64,000 nt of DNA. It comes from Bog-752 sp963799395. Its GTDB lineage: Bacteria; Actinomycetota; Thermoleophilia; UBA2241. Positions 44,436-54,100 of the stretch are shown piece after piece. The notes beneath the pieces are model-generated. The model saw only the letters and a list, made by a program, of their open reading frames with translations. It was not told the origin of the DNA and searched no databases. How positions within the stretch are numbered: the first letter of the stretch is position 1; each line of letters begins with the position of its first letter. Where the stretch lies: positions 1 through 64,000 of the forward strand of contig CAWCWZ010000056.1 in NCBI GenBank assembly GCA_963799395.1, in the 5' to 3' direction. Made by a program: the position numbers and the translations under genes.

Positions 44436-44488
44436 CGCGGCGGGGGCGGAAAGCTCGTTTCCGAGCTTCCCGCCCCCGCCGCGTTTTT
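44436..44488. terminator. Bidirectional-looking terminator
   Basis: About 22-bp stem starting CGCGGCGGGGGCGG with AAAGCTCG, loop TTTC, near-perfect complement, then TTTTT. It lies between the convergent ends of the membrane-protein gene and the Pro-rich gene. Confidence 0.88.
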
Positions 44489-44503
44489 GTCAGCGCGGCG
44501 TGA

Positions 44504-45425
44504 TCAGCTCTCCGGCGTCGGCGACGCCGGAGGAGGCGGCGGCGTGACGTTGGTCGGAGCCGGCGGCGGCGTGGGAGCGGGCTGGACGACCGGGGGCGCC
44601 GGAGCCGCGGGCGGCGCCTGTGGCGACGGTGGCGCAGCCGCCGGAGCGGGGGGCAGGCGCGGGGCGGGGCGACGTCGCCGCGGGCGCGGGGGCTGGTGCC
44701 GGCGGCGTCGCCGCAGGCGCCGGTGGCGCGGCCGCGGGCGCAGGTGGAGGCGGCGGCGGAGACGCTACCGGAGCCGCTGGGGGCGCCGGCGGCGTGGCCA
44801 TGGGCGCCGGTGGCGCGGGCGCGGGCGCAGGTGGAGGCGGCGGCGGAGACGCTACCGGAGCCGCTGGGGGCGCCGGCGGCGTGGCCATGGGCGCAGGCGC
44901 GGGCGGCGCAGGAGGAACGGGTGCTGCCGCCGGCGGTGCCGCCGGGGGAGCAGGTTCGGGTGCGGGTGGTGTGGCCACAGGGGCGGGCTCGGCCGCCGGC
45001 GGCGGCGCGACCACGACCACGGGCTGCGGTGGCACGGGCGGCGCCTGCTCGACCGGAGCGGGCGGCGGCGGTGCGCTCTGCGTCGCCCACGGCGGCGGCG
45101 TCGCTGGAGCGGCCCAGGTCTGCGGGGGCTGCTGCGGCGCCGGGGCGGGCCCAGGCGGCGGCGGGTACTGGGTGTAGCCGGCGGCGTAGGGCGCCGGCTG
45201 CGCAGGGGTCTTCTTCGGCAGGAGGTACAGGATGAGGATGCCGATCAGTTCGAGGAAGAAGGCGAGCACGAGGCCGAGCCACACGGGGTAGCCCTTCTTG
45301 GCGATCCAGTATCCCCAATAGAGTATCGCGACCCAGATCACGAGGCCGATCAGGCCGATGATCAGCCCCGCCCCAGCACCTAGCGCACTGCCGGCCGCGA
45401 TGGGGATCGACACACTACTCGTCAT
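44504..45425 (-). CDS. Membrane protein with long Pro/Ala-rich tail
   Basis: The N-terminal 85 residues contain two or three transmembrane segments (GLIIGLIGLVIWVAILYWGY, WLGLVLAFFLELIGILILYL, then LPKKTPAQ), like small superinfection-immunity/DUF-type proteins. The remaining 200 or so residues are a low-complexity Pro/Ala tail with an internal 29-residue repeat. One frame change near 44650 keeps the tail Pro-rich to a TGA at 44504. The tail probably spans or contacts the envelope; no function assigned. Confidence 0.6.
44738..44911. repeat. 87-bp tandem duplication in the Pro-rich gene
   Basis: A unit beginning GCGCAGGTGGAGGCGGCGGC occurs twice, 87 bases apart and nearly identical, encoding the repeated PMATPPAPPAAPVASPPPPP segment. 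Confidence 0.85.
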
Positions 45426-45611
45426 GGAGCCTCCTTTTGGCCCTGGGCCTGCGAGCACGGTCGCACCGGGAGCGGACGTGCCGCCCGCGAGCGACCCCGC
45501 TTCTTTCTTTCGGTTCCGGGCGGTCGGCTCCTTTAGCAGGGCGACCGGCGGCAGTCGCCAGACGAAGGCGCACCTCCGGGCCGCAGCCGCACCCGCGGTG
45601 CCGAAAAGCGG

Positions 45612-47220
45612 TCAGTCCGGACGCCGTCCCGCGGCCGGGACGTCCGCGGTCGCGGTCGTGCCCGGCGGTTCGGCCAGGTGCTCCACATGCGCCACGGCCC
45701 GGCGGGCGGCGGCGGCCCCTTCGCGGATGCAGTCGCCGATGCCGATGCCGTGAAGGTAGCCGCCGGCGAGCTCGACGCCGGACAGCTCGGCGACGTCGTT
45801 CTCGATGCGCTCGATCAGGGCCCCGTGGCCGACGCGGTACTGGGGCATTCCCTGCGGCCAGCGGAAGATGCGGGGCAAACAGCGGCTCGGCGCGCAGGCC
45901 GACGATGCTCGGAGCTTCGCCCGCACCAGCCGCAGCAGCCGGTCGTCGGGCAGCTCGACCGGCCCTTCACGACCGGCGCGCGGCAGCCAAGGCACGCACA
46001 CGAGCACACCGTCGTCGGGCGCCCGCCCGGCGAACTTGAGCGAGCTGAAGGTGCCGGCCATGATGCCGCGCTCCTCGGCGCGCGGCACGACGAAGCCGAA
46101 GCCGCGCAGCGGCCGGGCGACGTCGGCGCGCCGGTAGGCCAGCGAGACGGTGGCGGTGGTGACGTAGGGGATCGACGACAGGTCCAGCGCGGCGGCGGGC
46201 GCGACGCTGCGCAGCAGCTCGCCCGCCGCGAACGCCGGACTGGCGAGCACGACGACCTGCGCCACACGCTGGAAGCTCGTCGGGATAGTCAGGCGATTCT
46301 GGCCGGGTCGGCAGAGCTCGCTGCGGTGCCTGACAGCCGGCTCCGGGGCCATCGACTCGACCGCGACGCCGGTGCGCAGACGGTCGGCCGGCAGGTCGGC
46401 CACCACCGCGTCGGCCAGATCGGCCAGGCCGGTCCGAAACCACAGAAAATAGGCGCGCGGCCGGGCCGGGGCGCCGGCAGCAGTGCTCGCCGCGCCCCGG
46501 CCAGCCGTGCTCAGGCGCCGGGCGCGGACGCGCTGCGCGCGCCCGCGCCCGGCGCCTGCGGATCATGCCGACGATGAGGCTGCGGTGCTTCTCCTCCATC
46601 TCGAGGAACATGGGGAAGGTCGCGCGCACGCTCATCTGCTCGGGGTCGCCGGGGTGGATGCCGGCGACGATGGGCTCGGCCACCTTGGCGAGCGCCTCGC
46701 GCCCGAGCCGCCGGCGCACGAAGACGCCGAGGCTCTCGTCGTCGCCGGGCCGGCCCCAGCACCAGGTCGAGCCCCATGCGCAGCTTGCCGCGCCAGCTCA
46801 TGAGGCTCGACAGGGCGAACGGCACCAGCCCGGCCGGGACCATCAGGATCAGACCCTCGGGCAGCTCGGCGCTCGCGAGAAGACGTAGCTCTTGCGGATG
46901 TCTTCGTTGGAGTCGAGCAGACGGTCATGCCCACGGCGCGAGCGAGCTCCACGGGCCAGGGCTTGTCGGCGATGAACGAGTCGGGGCCGCCCTCGACGAC
47001 GAAGCCGTCGATGCGCTCCGTGCGGACCTTGCCGCCCAGGTAGTCGGCGCGCTCGAACAGGACCCAGTCGAAGGGCGCCGCGCCGCTGGGCTCGGTGGGG
47101 GGCGCGCCGGAGGCGGTCTCGGCGTCAGCCCCGCGGCGGGCGCGTCTCGAGCGCATGAGCGGCGCCGAGGCCGGCCATGCCGCCGCCGATCACGGCGATG
47201 ACCGGGAGGTCTTCGCTCAT
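45612..47220 (-). CDS. hemG: Protoporphyrinogen/coproporphyrinogen III oxidase, multiple frameshifts
   Basis: FAD enzyme of heme synthesis (HemY/CgoX type). Starts MSEDLPVIAVIGGGMAGLGA; later FERADYLGGKVRTERIDGFV, VEGGPDSFIADKPW, FVRRRLGREALAKVAEPIVA and the C-terminal GGYLHGIGIGDCIREGAAAA (FAD contact). These lie in three frames with about six breaks (near 47130, 46930, 46870, 46755, 46560-46440, 45895). Two hairpins sit at 46466-46558, in the middle of the gene. It follows hemE and hemH by 10 bases. With all ends present, errors are likely, but the hairpin region may be a true lesion. Confidence 0.75.
46466..46558. repeat. Two hairpins inside hemG
   Basis: First: 11-bp arms GGCCGGGGCGC/GCGCCCCGGCC at 46466-46506. 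Second: 22-bp arms starting CAGGCGCCGGGCGCGG with one mismatch and loop TGC (GCA on the coding strand) at 46512-46558. They coincide with a region where the HemG frame and similarity are lost. Confidence 0.7.
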
Positions 47221-47230
47221 CGCGCGCTCG

Positions 47231-48187
47231 TCAAGATCGCGTCGGCGGACCGTGCCAGTGCGAGCCGTCGGGATCGAGCTCGACCGAGTGCAGAATCGGC
47301 CGGTGGGCGAGGTGGTCGATCACGATGTCGGCGAGCGCCTCGATGAACCGCGGTGCATCGTTCAGGGCGCGGCTGCGCAGGTAGTCCATGCCGCACGACT
47401 CGGCGACCTCGCGCAGCTCGACGTCGAGGTCGTAGAGCGTCTCGACGTGGTCGGCGACGAAGCCGACCGGCACCACCAGGAGCTTCTTCCAGCCGGCGGC
47501 GGCAAGCTCACGAACCGCCGTCGCCGCCTCGGGCTCGAGCCAGTCGCCGCCGCGCCGGCCTTTGCTCTGAAAGGCGAGGCGCCAGTCGCCGGGCATGAGC
47601 GCCGGCAGGAGCTGGGCGACCGTCTGCTGGAGCTGCTCGACGTAGGGGTCGCCCTCCATGACCGTCTCGAGCGGCACGTTGTGGGCCGTGAACAGCAGCG
47701 CGAACTCGTTGGGGTCGGCGCCGTCGAGCGTCTCGTTCACGCGCTGGCTGAGCGCGGCCAGGTAGCGGCGGTCGACATGCCAGCCGTCGAGCAACGGCAG
47801 CTCCTCGCGGCCCGCCGCCGCGAGCGCCGCGCGGTAGGCGCCGGTGGTCAGACGCGACGAGTAAGGCGACATGGGCAGCACGACCGTGTCACGGACGTCG
47901 AGGTCGGCCAGGCACTCGCCGACCGTCGGCGCGCAGTACAGAAACCCGGGGCGCACGCGCACTTCGACGCCGAGCTCCGCGACCATGACGGCCTGCAGGG
48001 CGGCGGCCTGGCGCCGCGTGATCTCGGGCAGCGGCGAGCCGCCGCCGATCGCCTCGTATCTCCGCGCTACATCGGCGAGCACTCCGGCGGCCGGCGGCAT
48101 CCCGGTCATGGCCTCGATGAACGGCCCGATATCGGCGGCCGACCGGGGGCCGCCGAAGGCGAGCATGGCGACGTCGATGGTTGCCAT
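47231..48187 (-). CDS. hemH: Ferrochelatase (probably coproporphyrin ferrochelatase)
   Basis: 318 residues from ATG 48187. Inserts Fe2+ into the porphyrin. Conserved parts: VAMLAFGGPRSAADIGPFIE, YCAPTVGECLADL, LLFTAHNVPLETVMEGDPYV (catalytic His in TAHN), LAFQSKGRRGGDWLEPEA and PVGFVADHVETLYDLDVELR. Actinobacteria use the coproporphyrin branch, so CpfC is the likely activity; hemQ is not in the window. Seven bases after hemE. Confidence 0.92.
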   Translation of the reverse strand: MATIDVAMLAFGGPRSAADIGPFIEAMTGMPPAAGVLADVARRYEAIGGGSPLPEITRRQAAALQAVMVAELGVEVRVRPGFLYCAPTVGECLADLDVRDTVVLPMSPYSSRLTTGAYRAALAAAGREELPLLDGWHVDRRYLAALSQRVNETLDGADPNEFALLFTAHNVPLETVMEGDPYVEQLQQTVAQLLPALMPGDWRLAFQSKGRRGGDWLEPEAATAVRELAAAGWKKLLVVPVGFVADHVETLYDLDVELREVAESCGMDYLRSRALNDAPRFIEALADIVIDHLAHRPILHSVELDPDGSHWHGPPTRS

Positions 48188-48194
48188 ATGGCTT

Positions 48195-49226
48195 TCAGCC
48201 CTCTCCGTTCCAGTCGTGGACGAACTCGACCAGGCGCGCGACCGTGTCGGGCGGCGTGGCCGGCAGCACTCCGTGGCCCAGATTGAAGATGTGGCCCGGG
48301 CGGCGCCGGGCGCGAGCCAGCACATCGGCGGCGTGGCGCTCCACCTCGTCGAGCGGTCCCAGCAGCACCACCGGATCGAGGTTGCCCTGGACGGCGACGC
48401 CCTCGCCCAGCTCGTCGCGGGCGCGGTCGAGGTCGATCCGCCAGTCGACTCCGACGACGTCGCCGCCGGCCGCGCGGACCTGCGCCAGCATGCCGGAGGA
48501 GGCGCCGGCGAAGTGGATCACCGGCACGCCGCGGCCGCCGACGGCGTCGAGCACCTTGCGGGAGTGGGGCGCCACGAAGCGCTCGTAGTCGCGCGGGCCG
48601 AGAGCGCCGGCCCAGGAGTCGAAGAGCTGGACCACCTGGGCGCCGGCTTCGATCTGGGCCAGCAGGTGAGCGGCGACCGTGTCGGCGAGCAGGTCCATGA
48701 GCCGTTCGAAGGTGGCGGGCTCGGCCAGCATGAGCTTCTTGACCTCGGCGTAGTGGCGTGAATGACCGCCCTCGACCACGTAGCTCGCGAGGGTGAAGGG
48801 CGCCCCGGCGAAGCCGATGAGCGGCACCCTGCCGCCCAGCTCGCGGGCCGCGAGGCGCAGGGCGTCGAGCACGTAGGGGGTGTCGGCGCGGGGGTCGCCG
48901 ACGTGCAGGCCGTCGACGTCGTCGGCGGTCCGCACCGGGCGCTCGATCACGGGACCGTCGCCGGCATCGAAGTGGAACCCGACGCCCACGCCCTCGAGGG
49001 GCAGCAGGATGTCGGCGAAGATGATGGCGGCGTCGAGCTCGAACCGGGCGAGCGGCTGCAGCGTGACCTCGACGGCCACGTCGGGCCGCCGGCAGAGCTC
49101 GATGAAACTCAGCTTCTCGCGCAGGGCGCGGTACTCGGGCAGGTACCGGCCGGCCTGGCGCATCAGCCAGACGGGTGTGGTATCGACTGGCTTGCCGAAG
49201 CAGGCGTCGAGCAGTCGCGTCGTCAC
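48195..49226 (-). CDS. hemE: Uroporphyrinogen decarboxylase
   Basis: 343 residues. Signature WLMRQAGRYLPEYRALREKL at the N-terminus, active-site Asp in AAIIFADILLPLEGVG, GFAGAPFTLASYVVEGGHSR, QLFDSWAGALGP and ending FNLGHGVLPATPPD. Decarboxylates uroporphyrinogen III to coproporphyrinogen III. GTG at 49226 is the best start (MTTRLLDACFGKPVDTTPV). First gene of hemEHG. Confidence 0.94.
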   Translation of the reverse strand: MTTRLLDACFGKPVDTTPVWLMRQAGRYLPEYRALREKLSFIELCRRPDVAVEVTLQPLARFELDAAIIFADILLPLEGVGVGFHFDAGDGPVIERPVRTADDVDGLHVGDPRADTPYVLDALRLAARELGGRVPLIGFAGAPFTLASYVVEGGHSRHYAEVKKLMLAEPATFERLMDLLADTVAAHLLAQIEAGAQVVQLFDSWAGALGPRDYERFVAPHSRKVLDAVGGRGVPVIHFAGASSGMLAQVRAAGGDVVGVDWRIDLDRARDELGEGVAVQGNLDPVVLLGPLDEVERHAADVLARARRRPGHIFNLGHGVLPATPPDTVARLVEFVHDWNGEG

Positions 49227-49451
49227 GTCGTCACGTCGGTCGTCTCTCTTCGCGGGAGTGGCGGTGTGCGGAAGCGGCCCTATTCTAGCCCGAACGGCGG
49301 CCGCGAGCGCCGACCGAGCGCGCCGCTCTGCCCTCGACAGGTAAGGGCGTGGCGCATGCGTGGCGCGGCGCAGAGCGGACGCGACGCAAGCGTGGCGCAA
49401 ACCCGGCGTGGGACGGACCCGGCGCGGTACCGAACGGCCGCGCTGCGGATA

Positions 49452-49805
49452 TCAGGCGCGCGGCCGGTAGCCTTCGCTCAGCGCCGCGCGCCGGCAGGTG
49501 CGGCAGACAGACACGTGGCGAGCGGTCAGGGGCGAGACCATGGCGAACTGGCTCCAGCGACCGCCGAGCGACTCGCCGCAGAGATCGCAGCGCTCGTACT
49601 CGCGCGACGCGCCCGCGAGGCGCGGTCTCGCCTTCGGGACGGGCTGGGCAGCGGTCGGCGCGGGGGCAGCGTCGACCGGGCTCGCGATGACGTCCGTCTG
49701 GCTCGAGGACGCCCCGGCCGAGGAGGCCGGCGGCGGGGCGAGACCGGTGGCGGACGAGGCTGAGTGCGCGTGGTATGGCGAAGGTGTCGCGAGGTTCTGT
49801 GCCAT
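49452..49805 (-). CDS. Small protein with C-terminal zinc-ribbon-like motif
   Basis: 117 residues. The first 65 are Ser/Ala/Pro-rich and probably disordered; the last 50 hold YERCDLCGESLGGRWSQF and HVSVCRTCRRAALSEGYRP, two CxxC pairs able to bind zinc. ATG 49805 follows GGAGTGTGAC. Family not recognised. Confidence 0.55.
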   Translation of the reverse strand: MAQNLATPSPYHAHSASSATGLAPPPASSAGASSSQTDVIASPVDAAPAPTAAQPVPKARPRLAGASREYERCDLCGESLGGRWSQFAMVSPLTARHVSVCRTCRRAALSEGYRPRA

Positions 49806-50153
49806 GTCACACTCCTGTCCGGTGGGGCGACCGTCGCCGTCCGCCGGGGAGGCGGTCGGCGGCGAGAGTATGCCGGAACGGTGCCTTTGAACTACCCGGC
49901 GGTCCGGCCCGGCAAACCCTCCTTTTGGAAGGGGAAATGCGGTTTTGAGCCCGGCCGTCGCCGGTCGGTCGTCGCCCTCGCTACCGGGCGTCCGCCCGGG
50001 GCCGGACCCGCCATGCGTGGACAGAAAGTAGACAATCCCTGTCGAGAATACGAGTCTTATCCCTACCTGCGAGTGGGATAAGTAATGCTCATTGGACAGA
50101 TAACGTGCAGCTATTCAGACTGGAGTGGACCGTCCGCGACCAAGTGGGGAGCC
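49806..50153 (+). promoter_or_regulatory. Leader/promoter region of the hdr operon with an inverted repeat
   Basis: No gene seen. An inverted repeat CTTATCCC-N11-GGGATAAG lies at 50056-50082, about 70 bases before hdrB, in a locally AT-richer stretch. A candidate operator for a dimeric regulator; it matches no site type I know well. Confidence 0.5.
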
Positions 50154-51128
50154 ATGACGACCACCACACCCGACATCCCGGCCGTGACCGGCGGTGTGCT
50201 GCTCTTTCGCAGCTGTCTGATCTCGACGGAGTACCCCGGCTGCGAGGCCGCCACCAAGTGGCTCTTCGAGCGCTTCGGGATCGAGTATGCCGTCCTGCCC
50301 GAGCAGACCTGCTGCACGGGCCTCGGCTACTACTCGGAGATCGTCCCGGTCGCCACGTCGGTCGCCCTCGCGGCCCGCAACGCCTGTGTCGCCGTCGAGA
50401 GCGGTCATCCGGTGATGAGCTACCTCTGCTCGACCTGCTACGCCATCAACAAGAAGGCCCGCAACATCCTGGCGGTGCCCGAGTACCGCGCCGACACGAA
50501 TCGGGTGCTCGCCGGCCTCGACCGCGAGTACACCGACGACGTCGCCGCCGCGATCCGCCACAGCCACACCATGGAGATCCTCTGGAGCGCCCACAAGTCC
50601 ATCCCGGACCTCATCCGGCGACGCCTCGACGGCATCAAGGTCGCCACCCACCCGGCCTGCCACTACTGCAAGGTCTTCCCCGACGAGGTCGTGGGCGACA
50701 GCGAGAACTTCATGATCCCCGAGGACCTGCTCGACGGTACGGGCGTCGTCAAGACGGGCGCCTACAACGAGAAGACGATGCACTGTGGCCGCGGCTTTCG
50801 ACAGGGGTTCGTGAACCCGGCGATCTCTATGGCGGTCACACGCGAGAAGCTCCGCCGTCTTGCCCAGGAGCGCATCGACGTGCTCGTCCACATGTGCCCC
50901 AACTGCGCCGTCCAGTTCGACCGCCACCACGAGATCATCGAAAGCTCGTCGCACGAGGAGTACCCCTTCGTGCATCTGCACGTGCAGCAGCTCCTCGCCC
51001 TCGCGCTGGGCGCCGACCCCGACAAGGACTGCGGCGTGGCTTCGCACTCGCAGGACGTCGAGCCTCTGCTCGAGCGCATCGGCGCGCGCGACAGGGTGAC
51101 GGTAGCAACCGGAGGGAGCTCACGATGA
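50154..51128 (+). CDS. hdrB: HdrB-like subunit (two CCG domains)
   Basis: 324 residues from ATG 50154 after GGGGAG. Homolog of the HdrB subunit that carries noncubane [4Fe-4S] clusters for disulfide reduction. First CCG domain: FRSCLISTEYPGCEAA, EQTCCTGLGY and CSTCYAINKKARN. Second: HPACHYCKVFP, TMHCGRGFRQG, where CCG is reduced to HCG, and HMCPNCAVQFDRHH. The second cluster may therefore be altered. ATGA overlap with the HdrA gene. Confidence 0.88.
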   Translation: MTTTTPDIPAVTGGVLLFRSCLISTEYPGCEAATKWLFERFGIEYAVLPEQTCCTGLGYYSEIVPVATSVALAARNACVAVESGHPVMSYLCSTCYAINKKARNILAVPEYRADTNRVLAGLDREYTDDVAAAIRHSHTMEILWSAHKSIPDLIRRRLDGIKVATHPACHYCKVFPDEVVGDSENFMIPEDLLDGTGVVKTGAYNEKTMHCGRGFRQGFVNPAISMAVTREKLRRLAQERIDVLVHMCPNCAVQFDRHHEIIESSSHEEYPFVHLHVQQLLALALGADPDKDCGVASHSQDVEPLLERIGARDRVTVATGGSSR

Positions 51129-54100
51129 GGGCCGGCGTCTTCTTGTGCCAGTGCGGCGGCAACATCTCCGGGGTTCTCGATCTCGAGGCGCTCGCCCAGG
51201 TCGCACGCCAGCTCGACGGCGTCGTGCACGTCAGCATCAACCAGTTCATGTGCGGCACTGAAGGGCGAGCCGACATCGAGGCCGCGATCGAGGATCGCGG
51301 CCTCGATCACCTCGTCATCGGCTCGTGCTCGCGACGTTTTCAGGGCCCGACCTTCGAGCGCATGGCTCGTGAACTGCGGCTCGGCGAGAACGCCGCCGCG
51401 TTCGCCAACCTGCGCGAGGGGTGCTCGTTCATCCACCGTGACGACCCCCAGGCCGCCCAGAAGAAGGCCGAAAAGATCGTCGCCGCGGCGGTGGCGCGGG
51501 CGCACCACCAGAGCGACCTGCCGCGCTCGCGCACGTTTCTGCACCGCGCGGCCCTGGTCGTCGGCGGCGGCATTGCGGGCCTCTCCGCTGCGGAAGAGCT
51601 CGCCGACGCCGGCATCGAAGTGCACCTGGTCGAGCGCCAGCAGAGCATCGGCGGCTACATGGCCCGGCTCTCCAAGACTTTCCCGACCGAGGACTGCGCC
51701 ATGTGCTCATTGGCGCCGCGCCTCACGAACGCCGCCACCGATGCGCGCATCCACATCCACGCGCTCAGCGACGTGACCAAGATCGTCGGCCCGCCCGGCG
51801 AGTTCCGGGTGACGATCCGGCACAAGCCGCGGTACGTGACCGAGAAGTGCGTGGGTTGCGGCGAGTGCGTGCCGGCGTGCCCCGTGAAGCTCAAGAGCGA
51901 GTTCGATTTCGGCGTGACCGAGCGCACCGCCATCTCGCGACCCTTCGCCAACGCGGTGCCGGCGACCTTCGCGATCGAACGCAAGGGCTGGTCGCCGTGC
52001 AAGACTGCCTGCCCCGTCCACACCTCGGCCCACGGCTACGTCGCCCTGGTCGCCGCGGGCCGCTTCGACGACGCCTACCGCGTCGCCAGCGACCCCAACC
52101 CGTTCCCCAGCGTCTGCGGCCGTATCTGCACCCACGTCTGTGAGACCGAATGCACGCGCGGCCAGGTCGAAGAGCCGATCGCGATCGCCGGCCTCAAGCG
52201 CTTCGTCGCCGACACCGCCATGCCCACCGAGCCGCCCGCGCCGATCCCACCTGTCTTCGACGAACGTGTCGCCGTCGTCGGCGGCGGCCCGGCCGGCTTG
52301 ACCGCCGCCCGCGAGCTCGCGCGCCTCGGCTATGCCGCGACCGTGTTCGAGGCGCTGCCCCAGGCCGGCGGCATGCTGCGCGTCGGCATCCCCGAGTACC
52401 GCCTGCCAAAGGCCGTGCTCGACCGCGAGATCGAGCGCGTCCTGGCACTTGGCGTCGAGCTGCGCACGAATCAGCGCGCCGGATCCGAGTTCACCGTCGA
52501 CTCGTTGTTCGCCGATGGCTACAAGGCGATCTTCCTCGCCACCGGCCTGCAGGCGAGCAAAGATCTGCCGCTGCCGGGTCTCGAGCAGCGGGGCGTCGTT
52601 CGAGCCGTCGAGTTTCTGCGCGACCAGGCCCTCGGTCGTGGACCGACGACGGGCAAGCGCGTGGTCGTCATCGGCGGCGGCGACGTGGCCTTCGACGCCG
52701 GGCGCACGGCGCTACGCTGTGGCGCCGAGTCGGTCCACCTCGCCTGCATCGAAGACGAGCGCACGTTGCCGGCTTCGCACGAGGAGCTCGAAGAGGGGCG
52801 CGAGGAGCAGGTCGAGGTCGAGTACGCGCTCATGCCGGTCGAGATCCTCGGCAGCCACGGCGAGGCGACTGGCGTGCGCTTCCAGCGCTGCGCGCTGGGT
52901 CACCCCAACGAGCGCGGCTGGCGTCCACCGCTACCCATCGAGGGCGAGTTCGTCGAGATACAGGCCGACACGGTGATCGTCGCGATCGGCCAGGCGCTGG
53001 TCGACGACTTCCTGAGCGGCGCCGATGGCATTGCCGTCGAGAAGGCCCAGATCGCGGTCGACCCCGACACGATGATGACCGGCCGCCCGGCGGTGTTCGC
53101 GGGAGGCGACGCGGCCGCCATGGGGCCCTGGACGGCAATCGAGGCCATCGCCGCCGGACGGCGCGGCGCACGCGCCATCCACAACTTCCTACGCGGCGAG
53201 CAGCGGGTCGCGGTCTGGGACAGCGTGCTCGACAAGGCGAAGATCCCGCAGACCGAGCTGGCCCCGCTCGAGCCGCAGGCGCGACGCATCATGAAGACTC
53301 TCGACGGCGTCGCCCGGCGCACCACATGGCACGAGGTGCGGCTGGGTTTCAGCGAACAGGATGCGGTCGCCGAGGCCCGACGCTGCCTGAACTGCGCGGT
53401 GTGCTCGGACTGCCGCTCGTGCGTCGAGGCTTGCCCCGCCGATGCGATCGATCTCGAACAGAAGTCGAGTGAGGAAGAGGTCACCGTCGGTGCCGTCATC
53501 ATCGCCACCGGCCACAAGGAGTTCGACGCGACGCGCAAGCTGCCTCTCGGCTTCGGGCGGTTGGACAACGTCCTCAGTCAGAGCCAGCTGGCCCGCCTCC
53601 TGTCGGCGAGCGGCCCGACCGGCGGTGAGCTCCTGCGACCGAGCGACGGCACCGTCCCGAAGAAGATCTTCATGCTGCAGTGCGTCGGCTCGCGCGACTG
53701 CACCTCGAGCGGCAACGAACACTGCTCGGCGATCTGCTGCCTGTTCGCCACGCTTCACAGCTCCCTCATCAAGCAGCACATCCCCGACGCCGATGTGACA
53801 ATCGGCTATACCGACCTGCGCGCGCCCGGCAAGGCCCACGAGGAGTACTACCGCCTCGTGCAGACGCGCGGCGTGCGCTACGTGCGCGGTCGTGTCGGCG
53901 AGATCGCTGAGGAGCCCGACAAGAGTCTGCGGGTGCGGCTCGAGGACACGGTGACCGGTCACAAGAGCGACGAGCTGTTCGACCTCGTCGTGCTGTCGGC
54001 CGGACTCGAGGCCAGCGACGGCACTACCGACATCGCCCGGGTCGCCGGCCTGCAGCAAGGCGCGGCCGGTTTCATCAAGGAGTACCACCCCAAGCTGAAG

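Noticed and set aside
44430..45383. A Gly/Ala-rich open frame on the plus strand that looks like a PE-PGRS-type protein
   Set aside because: It is the reverse complement of the Pro/Ala tail of the membrane protein, which has real transmembrane segments and a ribosome site.
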